From: Gammaproteobacteria bacterium
GTDB lineage: Bacteria > Pseudomonadota > Gammaproteobacteria > Steroidobacterales > Woeseiaceae
Direction: 5' to 3'
Assembly: GCA_013151645.1 (NCBI GenBank)
Contig: JAADHU010000019.1
Location: 1-64,000 of the forward strand
Length of the DNA: 64,000 nt
Shown here: piece after piece, positions 1 through 8,372 of the stretch
Layout of the letters: each line of letters starts with the position of its first letter
Position numbering within the stretch: the first letter of the stretch is position 1
Made by a program: the position numbers and the translations under genes
Notes under the pieces: generated by a model
The model's database searches: none
Told to the model about the DNA's origin: nothing
Seen by the model: only the letters and a program-made list of their open reading frames with translations

Positions 1-1
1 A

Positions 2-433
2 TACCTGCTGGTCAATGAACTGGGACACTATCGCGTCTTGCGTTATTGGTTTCAGGGCCCCGCCGCCGGTACTCAGGAAATCGTCCTGGAGAATATCCCC
101 GGGTTCCCCGACAACATCAACACCGGGCTCGATGGTCGCTTCTGGATTGGTCTCGTCGCGCCGAGAAACGAATTAATCGACGCATTATCCGGCCGTCCGC
201 TGCTACGAAAAATCATTCAAAGACTGCCGGCATTCATCCGGCCTGCGGCCGTGCCATCGTCGCATATCATTGCGATCAACGGAGACGGCGAAATCCTGAT
301 GAACCTGCAGGATACAGAGACCCACTTTCCGGCCATCACCGGCGCCTACGAGACCCGTGATCGATTGTATTTATCGAGCCTTTTCGGTAACAAACTCGCG
401 ATCTTCGACAAGAAAAATCTTGTCCGTCGTTGA
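2..433 (+). CDS. Strictosidine-synthase/SMP-30-like beta-propeller protein, C-terminal part
   Basis: The reading frame is open from the left edge to the stop at 433, so only the last 143 residues are present. The visible part carries RYWFQGPAAGT followed by PGFPDNI and GRFWIGL. These match the strictosidine synthase/adipocyte-membrane-associated-protein type of six-bladed beta-propeller, in which an RYW..G..AG stretch is followed by an LPG.PDNI stretch. Bacterial members are mostly uncharacterised lactonase-like or esterase-like proteins, so the substrate cannot be named. The in-frame TTG at 38 is not a credible start because the conserved block begins upstream. The gene converges on the M49-like gene. 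The family is fairly sure, the function is not. Confidence 0.75.
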   Translation, partial: YLLVNELGHYRVLRYWFQGPAAGTQEIVLENIPGFPDNINTGLDGRFWIGLVAPRNELIDALSGRPLLRKIIQRLPAFIRPAAVPSSHIIAINGDGEILMNLQDTETHFPAITGAYETRDRLYLSSLFGNKLAIFDKKNLVRR

Positions 434-503
434 GGGGCCCGAGTGCCGCTGATCGATTCCGCACGAAGCAGTTCGTAAAATAATGGAGTTCCGCAACACG
501 CGG

Positions 504-2195
504 CTAGTTCAGATCGAGTTCTTCAACACCCTGGTTGAACACGATATCCACCGGAATATTCGCCTGTGTCAGGCGATTCAGGTCTTCCTGCAATTGCGCG
601 TTGATCGTGCCACCTTCGGTAAGCGCGCGCGCGCCTTCATAGTCGCCATCGCCCTGCAATGTCAGCAATAGTTCCGACAACGCGGACATGGCTTCCCGCA
701 TACGATCAAAATCGACGCTATACGTTCCCCTCTCCGGATCGCGCACGAAAGCGCCGTGCTCTTTGAAGAAATTGAATCGCACCATATTGGCCTTACCGTG
801 TGCGCTGCTTGCACCGAAACGAATTGAACGAAAAATGCCGGCCATGAAGGTAACGTAGTTATCCCGCAGGTCGGTCTCGCCCAACTCCCCGGCTTCCTGC
901 AGTTTGGTAATCATGTACAGGCCGAGAATGTCTGCTTTCCCCTCTTCCATGCTTGAGGCCACGTCGAGCAACGCGGCGCGCACCGTGCTACTTCCATCGA
1001 TGGTGTTCTTGATACCAAGGCCGTGGGCTACTTCATGAAACATTGTATTGGCGAAAAATGCGTCGAACGTTACATGCTCGCGCTGCCCGGTATCGATCAA
1101 TACGGCGGCGATCGGATCGAGAATTTTTTCAAATTTCGCCTGCATTGCATTTTTCAGCTGCAGACGCCGGGTACCTTTTTGCAACTGGACCGTTTCGTCG
1201 TTGGGCAGGTTGATGGCTATCGTCTTTGAACCTGCGTTGCTGTGCCCCGCGTAGTAAATGACGTCATAGGCATTCAGGTCGGAATCCGTACCGGGCGTCT
1301 CGGCTTTATAGGCATCGGCTACCGGCAAGCCGCGCTGCAATTCAGGCAGGAAGGCGGCAAAACGCGACAAACGTTCGCTCCATTCCTGATCCTTGATCAG
1401 CACATACGATTCATACGCTGCGCGATAGCCGAACAATCTGTCTTCGTAGGTTTCGATCGCGCCAATGACCAGTTCGATCGGATTGGTTTTCACGTCCATC
1501 CACGCAAAATCGCTTGGCTGGTATTCGTCCGTCTCCAGCGCCCTCGCGCGCAGCCGGAGATAATCGGCAAATCCTTCGTGCTCCGCAAGATCGGCGGCGC
1601 GCCTTAACAAAGCCGCCGCTTCGCGGAGCTCGGCCGCATAGGCGATGTGAAACGGAACCACCATCAGGGCACCGCTATCGTCCCGTCGTAGCAGCGAATA
1701 CAAACCGGTTTTACCTTCCAGGTCAGCCGCCTCGAACTCCGCTTTCGTCATGTCCTGTGGATAAAAGTTCGCTCCCAGCGGTTTCTCACCAACACCCTCC
1801 ATGAAGGGTGCTTCATCATCAAGCCGGTCCCACGGACCGTAGTTCAACTCTGCAAACCGACGCGTCGCATCAACGCCTATACCGGCCAGCCAGTCTTGAT
1901 AGTCGTCGCCGTACGCCTGACGCCAGAAAAGTTCGTCCATGATCTGCGACGCTTCGATCATCAGCCCGATCATTTGTCGCTGTCCATCGCTGAATGCGGA
2001 CAAGTCGGCCGTCAGGCGAAATTCCGCATAAATGTCCGGCCGCGGCGCAGCGACGGTTAGCGTGGGTTGCGCGGATTCCGTGTTTGCTGCCGACGTCGCG
2101 GCACTGGTATCGGCGCTATTGTCGCCGCCACTGGTGCAACCGGCCATCGCTGTCGCCAGGAAAAAAAACAGGCCCAACCGGTGCATTCGTATCAT
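504..2195 (-). CDS. M49-like (dipeptidyl-peptidase III family) zinc metallopeptidase lipoprotein
   Basis: A protein of 563 residues. The start chosen is the ATG at 2195, because AGGA lies 8 nt upstream and a short signal ending in the lipobox TAMAGC follows directly; the frame is open ten codons further. After a low-complexity Ser/Ala/Thr linker comes a globular domain with HEVAH near residues 387-391 and EEGKAD near 417-422. Together these form the zinc site of the bacterial M49-like peptidases. Classical DPP III has a six-residue HEXXXH motif; here the spacing is the ordinary HEXXH. The protein is expected to be anchored in an envelope membrane and to cleave short peptides, but its specificity is unknown. 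The family call is good; peptidase activity is inferred. Confidence 0.75.
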   Translation of the reverse strand: MIRMHRLGLFFFLATAMAGCTSGGDNSADTSAATSAANTESAQPTLTVAAPRPDIYAEFRLTADLSAFSDGQRQMIGLMIEASQIMDELFWRQAYGDDYQDWLAGIGVDATRRFAELNYGPWDRLDDEAPFMEGVGEKPLGANFYPQDMTKAEFEAADLEGKTGLYSLLRRDDSGALMVVPFHIAYAAELREAAALLRRAADLAEHEGFADYLRLRARALETDEYQPSDFAWMDVKTNPIELVIGAIETYEDRLFGYRAAYESYVLIKDQEWSERLSRFAAFLPELQRGLPVADAYKAETPGTDSDLNAYDVIYYAGHSNAGSKTIAINLPNDETVQLQKGTRRLQLKNAMQAKFEKILDPIAAVLIDTGQREHVTFDAFFANTMFHEVAHGLGIKNTIDGSSTVRAALLDVASSMEEGKADILGLYMITKLQEAGELGETDLRDNYVTFMAGIFRSIRFGASSAHGKANMVRFNFFKEHGAFVRDPERGTYSVDFDRMREAMSALSELLLTLQGDGDYEGARALTEGGTINAQLQEDLNRLTQANIPVDIVFNQGVEELDLN

Positions 2196-2242
2196 CGGGT
2201 TCATCCTATTGCGCGCCGTTTCCACGGCGCAATAGTGTCAAA

Positions 2243-2614
2243 TCAGACCGATTTGACCAGAAACGGCGGCACACCCTGTTGTTCGTCGGTATCGAGCGGC
2301 AACGATTCCTGCAGGTCTTCGCCGTAGCGAATCATGGCACTGCACAAATCCACCATCAATTGCGCACATTGATCCGCCTGTTCCATCGACATCTTGCGGA
2401 CCGAGGCACGAATCGGCCCTTCGCCGTTTAGCGGCGCGACCGCGGTCATTTTACGACGGAGGTCGGCGAAGGCCCGGCGCACAGGAATGGGTAAATCGCC
2501 TTCTTCGATTCCTGCCAGATTTTTCTCGTAGGCCTCGACAAGTCGTTGTTTTATGTGACTATGGCTCACTAGCGCCGACACAGCGGCACCAAAACTCTTG
2601 GCGTGGTGGTACAT
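2243..2614 (-). CDS. Conserved hypothetical protein, 123 aa
   Basis: I do not recognise a family. The protein is mostly helical, with no signal peptide or membrane segment, and has basic patches in the middle (RRAFADLRRK). The start ATG at 2614 has the ribosome binding site GGAG about 6 nt upstream, in the context CTGGAGTAAAC. It lies directly upstream of the M49-like gene on the same strand with a short gap, so the two may be co-transcribed. Codon use looks like that of the neighbours, which supports a real gene. Confidence 0.6.
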   Translation of the reverse strand: MYHHAKSFGAAVSALVSHSHIKQRLVEAYEKNLAGIEEGDLPIPVRRAFADLRRKMTAVAPLNGEGPIRASVRKMSMEQADQCAQLMVDLCSAMIRYGEDLQESLPLDTDEQQGVPPFLVKSV

Positions 2615-2679
2615 GTTTACTCCAGCGTTCTTATTTTAATGGCCGCATTTCTAACCTCTCAGCGGCTTAATTTACGCTT

Positions 2680-2730
2680 TTAAAGCTGACTACCTCCTGT
2701 AGTCCGTGGCATTGCCTCGTCAAACCTCCT
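2680..2730 (-). other. Possible ten-codon leader ORF with two AGGAGG motifs
   Basis: In the 190-bp gap between ileS and the 123-aa gene, the minus strand has a perfect AGGAGG (2725-2730), then ATG at 2712 and a ten-codon frame MPRTTGGSQL ending in TAA at 2680. A second AGGAGG lies inside it (2693-2698). A further mini-frame, MRPLK, follows about 35 nt downstream. The first spacing, 12 nt, is long. A -35/-10-like pair (TTGCGC, 18 nt, TATAAG) lies upstream. This could be a translated leader of the 123-aa gene or chance; the purine-rich motifs are the only direct evidence. Confidence 0.2.
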
Positions 2731-2804
2731 GTTGAGTACTCTTGGTCAATCAATTACCTGCGTCCTATTCTTATAGCAGATGAGTGGAAGTACGCGCAAG
2801 TCCG

Positions 2805-5800
2805 TCAACCTTTGGATATCTCGATTGACCATATTTCGTCATCCAGCGACCGTTCAGCACTGAAAAGTGGCTTCGTCTGCTTTGTCTTCCATTCCAGTGC
2901 CAGTGTTTCGGCCATCAGAAAGTCACGATAAATGGCCAACGATGCTTCCACGCCGGCCGACCCCGACACACCGAGAACAATTCGGTCAGAGACCTCGAGA
3001 CCGGCCTGTTTGCGTGCCTCCTGCACCGTTCGGACCAGCTCGCGCGCCAGCCCTTCAAGAATCAGATTGTCGTTGAGCGTCGTATCAAGCGCCGTCAGAT
3101 AGCCACCGTCCTCGCCGCACGCGAAACCTTCCGCCGAGCTGGTCTCGATCAGCACATCCTCGGCTTCAAGCGTGATGGTCTGCTCGGGCAGCTCGATTGA
3201 AAAGGCCTCGTTGCTGGCCACAGCCCCGGCGATCGCCGCCCCGTCCGCCTCATCGAGTGCCTTGCGAATCACCGGTATCAGCTTGCCGTATCGCTTGCCG
3301 ATACGCGGCAAATTGGGTTTGATGCGATAGTTCACCAGACCGGCGTCGCGCGCAATAAACTCGATCGACTTGACGTTGAGTTCCTCCAGAATTTGCGCCT
3401 GGTGTCGCGCCAGCGCCTTGGCCGCTCGATCCTCTGGCGCCCTGATCAGTAGCCGTGACAACGGTTGACGAGTGCGCACACCCGATTGACCGCGTGCAGC
3501 GCGAGCCAGTCCGACGACCTTTTGAACCACACCGATCTCGTACAACAGCGCCTCGTCTTCATAATCGGGATTTGTCTCCGGCCAGTCCGACATGTGCACG
3601 CTGACCGGTGCCGTTGCATCGATACCGCGCACAAGGTTCTGGTACATGTTTTCCGCCAGGAACGGCACGAAGGGCGCCATCAGGCGGTGTACCGTACTCA
3701 GGCACTCGTACAGCGTCAGATAAGCAGACTGTTTGTCCTCGGGATCAGTCGATTTCCAGAAGCGGCGCCGGTTTCGCCGTACGTACCAGTTACTCAACTG
3801 ATCGACGAACGATTCAATCGCTTCGCCCGCCGACCTGGCGTCGAAGTTATCCATGGCCACGGTGCACTGACTGATCGTCTGGTTCAACAGGGCGAGCGCC
3901 CAGCGATCCATTTCAGGTCGCTCGGCAACCGGCAGTGCCGCGTTGAAATCGATATCGTCCAGTCGCGCATAGAGCACGAAAAACCCGTAGGTGTTCCACA
4001 ACGTGTTGATAAACGAACTTGCGACATCTGCGACGATCTCGACTGAAACACGTTTCTGCACTTCCGGGGACAAACGCGCCAGGAAATACCAGCGCAGCGC
4101 ATCCGCGCCCACAGTGTCGAAGACGTCATAGGGATCGACGATATTGCCCACCGACTTCGACATCTTCTTGCCGTCTTTGTCGACGATATGACTCAGGCAA
4201 ATGCAGTTCCGGTATGCAACGCTGTCAGACACGAGCGTTGAAATCGCATGCAGTGTATAAAACCAGCCGCGCGTCTGATCGATTGCCTCACAAATATAGT
4301 CCACCGGAAAACGCTCACTGAACGTATCCGCATTTTCGAACGGATAGTGCCACTGAGCATAGGACATAGCGCCGGAATCGAACCAGCAATCGATCACTTC
4401 GGGAACACGCTTCCAGGTCTTGCCGTCCTTCTCGAACGTGATGTCGTCAACGGCGGGCCGGTGCAGATCGAGATCCGTCAGACTCTGGCCCGTTAGCTCC
4501 TCGAGTTCTGCCAGAGAACCCACACAAATGTAATTTTCATCTCCATCGGTCCAAACCGGCAGCGGCGTACCCCAAAAGCGTTCGCGAGACAGCGCCCAGT
4601 CAACATTATTTTCCAGCCACTTGCCGAAACGACCGTCGCGAATGTGCGCGGGAACCCAGTTAATGGTCTTGTTCAGTTCCACCATCCGCTCGCGGAAGTC
4701 GGATGTGCGGATATACCAGGCATTTTTGGCGTAATAGATGATGGGGTCGCCCGTCCGCCAGCCGAACGGATAGCTATGCCGGTAGCGTTCGGAGCGGAAC
4801 ATCAATCCGCGTTCCTTCAGGATGCGAATTAACGGTTTGTCCGCATCCTTGAAGAACATGCCGGCGACCGGCTCGACTTCGGCCAGGAAATTTCCGTCCT
4901 GCCCAACGCCGTGCACAATCGGCAGACCGTGTTTCAGGCCGAGGGCAAGATCGTCGACACCGTACGCCGGTGCGCAATGCACGATTCCCGTCCCGCCTTG
5001 GGTATTGACGAACTCCGCTGACAGCACGACGAAAGCCTCGGCGTCCACCTTGAGGTAGTCGAACAGTCGCTCATAGCGCATGCCGACGAGCTCTGAACCC
5101 TTGAGCGTCCGCACCACTTTGTGCGGCAAGTCGCCGAGGACGGATTCGCGTAACGCCTCCGCCACGATAAACGTCTCCTCGTCGGTCTCGGCGTAGACAT
5201 AGTCGATGTCATCGTTCACGGCGAGCATCAGGTTCGACGGCAGCGTCCATGGCGTCGTTGTCCACACAAGAAATGAGGTATTTGCTTCGCCCTGCACGCG
5301 AAAGCGCACGTACACCGACGGATCTTCAACGTCACGATACCCTTGCGCCAGTTCATGGGAAGACAATGTCGCGCCAATACGGGGATCGTAGGGCACGACT
5401 TTGTAACCCCGGTAGATCAGGTCTTTGTCCCAGATTTTCTGCAGCAGATTCCAGACGCTTTCGATGTAGTGGTTGTCCAGCGTGTAGTAAGCCTCGTCCA
5501 TGTTGACCCAGAAGCCCATGCGGTCGGTCATCTTTTCCCAGTCTTCAATGTAGCGCATGACCGACTCGCGGCAACGCCGCGTGAATTCAGCGATACCGAC
5601 TTTCTCTTCGATTTCCTGCTTGTCGAAAATTCCGAGTTCTTTCTCGATCTCGTGTTCAACCGGCAGGCCGTGAGTATCCCAACCGGCTTTACGCGGCACG
5701 TGATAGCCGCGCATCGTTTTGTAGCGGGGGAATGCATCCTTGAACGCACGCGCGAGAACGTGGTGAATGCCGGGTTTACCGTTGGCCGTCGGCGGACCAT

Positions 5801-5936
5801 CGTTGAAGGTAAAAAGCGGTCGCCCCTGCGACTGCTTGAGCGATTCTTCGAATACGTTTTTCTCACGCCAAAACTCGAGAACCTCGGTTTCCAGCGCAGG
5901 ACCGTTGTAGCGGCCAGTGACTTCCTTAAAACTCAT
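2805..5936 (-). CDS. ileS: Isoleucyl-tRNA synthetase, type 2 (IleRS2) with GIHH signature
   Basis: Charges tRNA-Ile with isoleucine in the cytoplasm. The protein is 1043 residues, longer than type 1 bacterial enzymes (about 930-940) and in the range of the eukaryote-like type 2. The Rossmann fold begins at DGPPTANG. The first class I signature, normally HIGH, reads G56-I57-H58-H59. The second, KMSKS, is at residues 591-595. The GWDTHGLPVE block and the editing-domain sequences (VWTTTPWTLPSN) fit type 2. Type 2 enzymes are naturally insensitive to mupirocin, and the swapped GXHH signature has been associated with still stronger resistance. The gene is not in the usual ribF-ileS-lspA setting and has a T-box leader upstream, both consistent with acquisition from outside. 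It is a single gene unit. Confidence 0.97.
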   Translation of the reverse strand: MSFKEVTGRYNGPALETEVLEFWREKNVFEESLKQSQGRPLFTFNDGPPTANGKPGIHHVLARAFKDAFPRYKTMRGYHVPRKAGWDTHGLPVEHEIEKELGIFDKQEIEEKVGIAEFTRRCRESVMRYIEDWEKMTDRMGFWVNMDEAYYTLDNHYIESVWNLLQKIWDKDLIYRGYKVVPYDPRIGATLSSHELAQGYRDVEDPSVYVRFRVQGEANTSFLVWTTTPWTLPSNLMLAVNDDIDYVYAETDEETFIVAEALRESVLGDLPHKVVRTLKGSELVGMRYERLFDYLKVDAEAFVVLSAEFVNTQGGTGIVHCAPAYGVDDLALGLKHGLPIVHGVGQDGNFLAEVEPVAGMFFKDADKPLIRILKERGLMFRSERYRHSYPFGWRTGDPIIYYAKNAWYIRTSDFRERMVELNKTINWVPAHIRDGRFGKWLENNVDWALSRERFWGTPLPVWTDGDENYICVGSLAELEELTGQSLTDLDLHRPAVDDITFEKDGKTWKRVPEVIDCWFDSGAMSYAQWHYPFENADTFSERFPVDYICEAIDQTRGWFYTLHAISTLVSDSVAYRNCICLSHIVDKDGKKMSKSVGNIVDPYDVFDTVGADALRWYFLARLSPEVQKRVSVEIVADVASSFINTLWNTYGFFVLYARLDDIDFNAALPVAERPEMDRWALALLNQTISQCTVAMDNFDARSAGEAIESFVDQLSNWYVRRNRRRFWKSTDPEDKQSAYLTLYECLSTVHRLMAPFVPFLAENMYQNLVRGIDATAPVSVHMSDWPETNPDYEDEALLYEIGVVQKVVGLARAARGQSGVRTRQPLSRLLIRAPEDRAAKALARHQAQILEELNVKSIEFIARDAGLVNYRIKPNLPRIGKRYGKLIPVIRKALDEADGAAIAGAVASNEAFSIELPEQTITLEAEDVLIETSSAEGFACGEDGGYLTALDTTLNDNLILEGLARELVRTVQEARKQAGLEVSDRIVLGVSGSAGVEASLAIYRDFLMAETLALEWKTKQTKPLFSAERSLDDEIWSIEISKG

Positions 5937-5970
5937 TTCTTAGAGATCCGATTTATAAAACTATAAGCCC

Positions 5971-6009
5971 AAAATACAACGCCCCGAACGCATCACTGCG
6001 TCCGGGGCG
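5971..6009 (-). terminator. T-box-associated intrinsic terminator
   Basis: A 13-bp stem with a GTGA loop: arm CGCCCCGGACGCA pairs fully (including G-U) with TGCGTTCGGGGCG. It is followed by TTGTATTTT. It lies right after the T-box sequence and about 35 nt before the ileS start, where the mutually exclusive terminator of a transcriptional T-box belongs. Confidence 0.85.
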
Positions 6010-6240
6010 ATGGTCATTCTCAATCGCGGTACCACCCGGTTTCACGAAAGCCTGCGCTTTCGCCTCGTTGTGCCCGATATCGGCGGCCAGCCGATTGCGC
6101 CTAATCAGCCAGGTCGGCCTTTCGGGCAATAACTCCGGGGTGATATTCAGCAGCGACCGATGTGGGGCTCGCACCATTCCCCATTCGCTTTGATCGGATG
6201 TGACCGCCTACTTGTCCCCTTCCACGTCTTGAAGCGGAAA
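5971..6240 (-). promoter_or_regulatory. Isoleucine-specific T-box riboswitch leader of ileS
   Basis: Read on the minus strand, the leader begins with a stem I region (GGGGACAAGTAGGCGG near 6200-6217) and an apical-loop motif, GGTGCGAGCC. A specifier loop, GAATATCACC, follows, whose AUC isoleucine codon is at 6142-6144. The invariant T-box GGGTGGTACCGCG is at 6025-6037, and an intrinsic terminator closes the element. In this class, uncharged tRNA-Ile pairs with the specifier and with the T-box bulge, stabilising an antiterminator, so ileS is read when charged tRNA-Ile is scarce. All core parts are present in the right order and spacing. Stem boundaries are by eye. Such leaders belong mainly to Gram-positive phyla. 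Confidence 0.92.
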
Positions 6241-6269
6241 CTAGCGCCGGTATGAGGAAAATACAAGGC

Positions 6270-6298
6270 TTTGTAGAAAATTAGCGTGCGCAGATCAA
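6270..6298 (-). promoter_or_regulatory. Probable sigma-70 promoter of the ileS leader
   Basis: TTGATC (6293-6298), a 17-nt spacer and TACAAA (6270-6275) on the minus strand would start transcription near 6263, just upstream of stem I of the T-box. Position and spacing support it; no other good pair was seen between the upstream gene and the leader. Confidence 0.4.
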
Positions 6299-6309
6299 CC
6301 AAGCAGCGA

Positions 6310-7032
6310 TCAGTTAATGGTCGGGGACACCGGTTGATCGCTTTCTTCACCGAACATCGCCCGATCGAAAACGTCGATCAGGACCTCGGTCTTCTGTGCT
6401 CCCATGATGAACAGTCGCCGGTTGACCAGAAAATCCGGCACGCCGGTCACGCCCCCTTTGCGAACCTGCGCTTCCAGCAGCAGCACCTGCTGTCGCATCA
6501 GGTCGTCGTCGAGTGCTTTCTTGACGGCGTCCGCGGACAATCCATGTTGATCGCCAATCATGATCAGGGCGTCACGATCCGATATATCCAGACCTTCCTC
6601 AAAGAACCCTTTGAGAATTCGATCGGCCAGCGCCGAGGCATCAACACCCTCCTGGTCCGCCAGCAGCATGAGCTGGTGCGCTTCGAGTGTTTGCGGTACC
6701 CGCTTTATTCGATCGAAGCGAAAGTGAATCCCCTCCGCCTTGCCCGCCCCCGTGAGGTAGTCGAGGCCCGGCTGAATGGTTTCACGACGACCGAACTTGG
6801 AGAACAGGTAGTCGTCGAAAGCCATGCCGTCGACGGGCATGTCGGGGTTGAGTTGGAAGCCGACCCAATTCACCACCGAAGGTCCGCGTACCGCGAGCAA
6901 TGCGTCATCGAGGCGACGTTTGCCGAGATAGGACCACGGGCAAATGAAATCGCCAATAAAATCGACACGCAATGTCGCAACCGGCAAGCTGTCGTCGCTG
7001 CGTGCAATGTTGGTAATGCCAGGATCAATCAT
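6310..7032 (-). CDS. DsbA/FrnE-family thioredoxin-fold oxidoreductase
   Basis: A protein of 240 residues. The start at 7032 is chosen because GGAGGA lies 7 nt upstream; the open frame runs 24 codons further without a better site. The thioredoxin-like fold opens with VDFIGDFICPWSYLGKRRL, and the C-terminal part (GVTGVPDFLVNRR) carries the cis-proline loop. This is the FrnE/2-hydroxychromene-2-carboxylate isomerase-like branch. The active-site motif is C31-P-W-S34, so only one of the two cysteines is present and simple disulfide exchange is unlikely. No signal peptide is visible, so it is cytoplasmic. The substrate is unknown. It stands alone, with the ileS leader downstream. Confidence 0.8.
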   Translation of the reverse strand: MIDPGITNIARSDDSLPVATLRVDFIGDFICPWSYLGKRRLDDALLAVRGPSVVNWVGFQLNPDMPVDGMAFDDYLFSKFGRRETIQPGLDYLTGAGKAEGIHFRFDRIKRVPQTLEAHQLMLLADQEGVDASALADRILKGFFEEGLDISDRDALIMIGDQHGLSADAVKKALDDDLMRQQVLLLEAQVRKGGVTGVPDFLVNRRLFIMGAQKTEVLIDVFDRAMFGEESDQPVSPTIN

Positions 7033-7392
7033 CGAAATCCTCCAGTGTCGTGCAGAAATGCGGCCGCGAGACTGCAATTCAAGCCAGGTGCCGACGCTGC
7101 GCATCGACCCTGTTTATTAGAGGCGGAATCGATGAAGAAGTTTAATTCGCCGGTGTTGTTGCGCTGCCAGCAAACACATCATTTTCTGCTATTTTATCGA
7201 AATTCGGCGATTTTAGTGGTTTTTTTCTGATTATCGGTCCGGCTTCGATAACTTGACGAGCATCGGCGGCCTGAAATCAGCGCCTGACAGTACCCATCAA
7301 ATCGATTTATCACACGATGTGACAATTAATCGCAGGAAATAAATTACCATTCGACACGGTCTAAGCAGGTGTATCTTTTCAGGAGAATGTGA
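7033..7392. other. Divergent intergenic region between dsbA-like gene and msrP
   Basis: This 360-bp stretch separates two divergent genes and should hold both promoters. A small palindrome, TCACA-CGA-TGTGA (7310-7322), lies about 70 nt before msrP. It is oriented the wrong way for CRP and I cannot assign it. AGGAGA at 7381-7386 is the msrP ribosome binding site. No open frame with coding character was seen. Confidence 0.4.
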
Positions 7393-8352
7393 GTGCTGAT
7401 CCGCAAACCGTCCGACATACGCTCGTCCGAGATAACCAGTGAAACGAACTACCTCAATCGTCGCCAGTTCCTTCAATCGAGCGCGCTCGCGGGCGGCTCT
7501 CTGCTGGCCGGCTCAGCGCTCGGTGCCATTGTGCCGAGTAGCCCAATGGCCGAATTGCCCGGGGTCATTCCAGGCGACTACAGCACGACTGAAACACCCA
7601 ACAGCGTTGAAGACATCGTTACCTACAACAACTACTACGAATTTGGTACGGACAAGAGCGACCCCGTTAACAACTCGCAGGATTTCAAGCCGCGACCCTG
7701 GACCATCGAAGTCGATGGCCATGCGGAGATAACGGGCACTTTCGATATCGAGGATTTCATCAAACCGCACGTACTTGAGGAACGTATTTATCGCATGCGC
7801 TGCGTTGAGGCCTGGTCCATGGTGATTCCCTGGGTCGGCATTCCGCTGGTCGACATCGTCAAGCACTTCAAGCCGACATCGGACGCAAAATTCGTGCGCT
7901 TCGAGACACTGCACGATCCCGACAGAATGCCTGGCCAGCGACGGGGCAGTCTGCGCTGGCCGTATCGTGAAGGTTTGACGATCGCCGAAGCGACCAATCC
8001 ACTGCCGCTGCTTGCCGTCGGCCTTTACGGCCACGCGCTGCCCAATCAGAACGGCGCGCCGATACGACTGGTCGTTCCGTGGAAGTACGGCTTTAAGGGT
8101 ATCAAGGGCATTGTGAAGATGAGCTTCGAGTCTCGCCAACCCGTCAATAGCTGGCAGATGGCAGCATCTAACGAGTACGGCTTCTATGCGAACGTCAATC
8201 CGAACGTCGCCCATCCGCGCTGGAGCCAGGCCAGGGAACGGCGCATCGGAGCGGGATTCTTCGCCGAGAAACAACCCACGCTGATGTTTAACGGTTACGG
8301 CGAACAGGTCGCACATTTATATGACGGCCTCAATCTGCGGCGAAACTTCTAG
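7393..8352 (+). CDS. msrP: MsrP, periplasmic protein-methionine-sulfoxide reductase catalytic subunit
   Basis: Molybdopterin-dependent enzyme that reduces methionine sulfoxide in periplasmic proteins, taking electrons from the membrane partner MsrQ. It has 319 residues, a usual length. The start is GTG, 6 nt after AGGAGA. The Tat signal carries NRRQFLQ near residues 22-28 and a hydrophobic stretch to about residue 48. The cofactor-binding core is the SUOX/YedY fold, with the molybdenum-ligand cysteine C137 in RMRCVEAW and later KYGFKGIKGI. The msrQ gene follows 20 bp downstream. Export by Tat after cofactor insertion is expected; moeA at about 29 kb in this window could supply the cofactor. 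Confidence 0.96.
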   Translation: MLIRKPSDIRSSEITSETNYLNRRQFLQSSALAGGSLLAGSALGAIVPSSPMAELPGVIPGDYSTTETPNSVEDIVTYNNYYEFGTDKSDPVNNSQDFKPRPWTIEVDGHAEITGTFDIEDFIKPHVLEERIYRMRCVEAWSMVIPWVGIPLVDIVKHFKPTSDAKFVRFETLHDPDRMPGQRRGSLRWPYREGLTIAEATNPLPLLAVGLYGHALPNQNGAPIRLVVPWKYGFKGIKGIVKMSFESRQPVNSWQMAASNEYGFYANVNPNVAHPRWSQARERRIGAGFFAEKQPTLMFNGYGEQVAHLYDGLNLRRNF

Positions 8353-8372
8353 AAACGGCAGTCCTTTCTACC

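Noticed and set aside
6286-7230. 314-codon plus-strand frame opposite the DsbA/FrnE-like gene
   Set aside because: The opposite strand has a clear family and ribosome binding site; this frame has neither.
7310-7322. TCACA-CGA-TGTGA as a CRP site before msrP
   Set aside because: The half-sites are inverted relative to TGTGA-N6-TCACA and the spacer is 3 nt.
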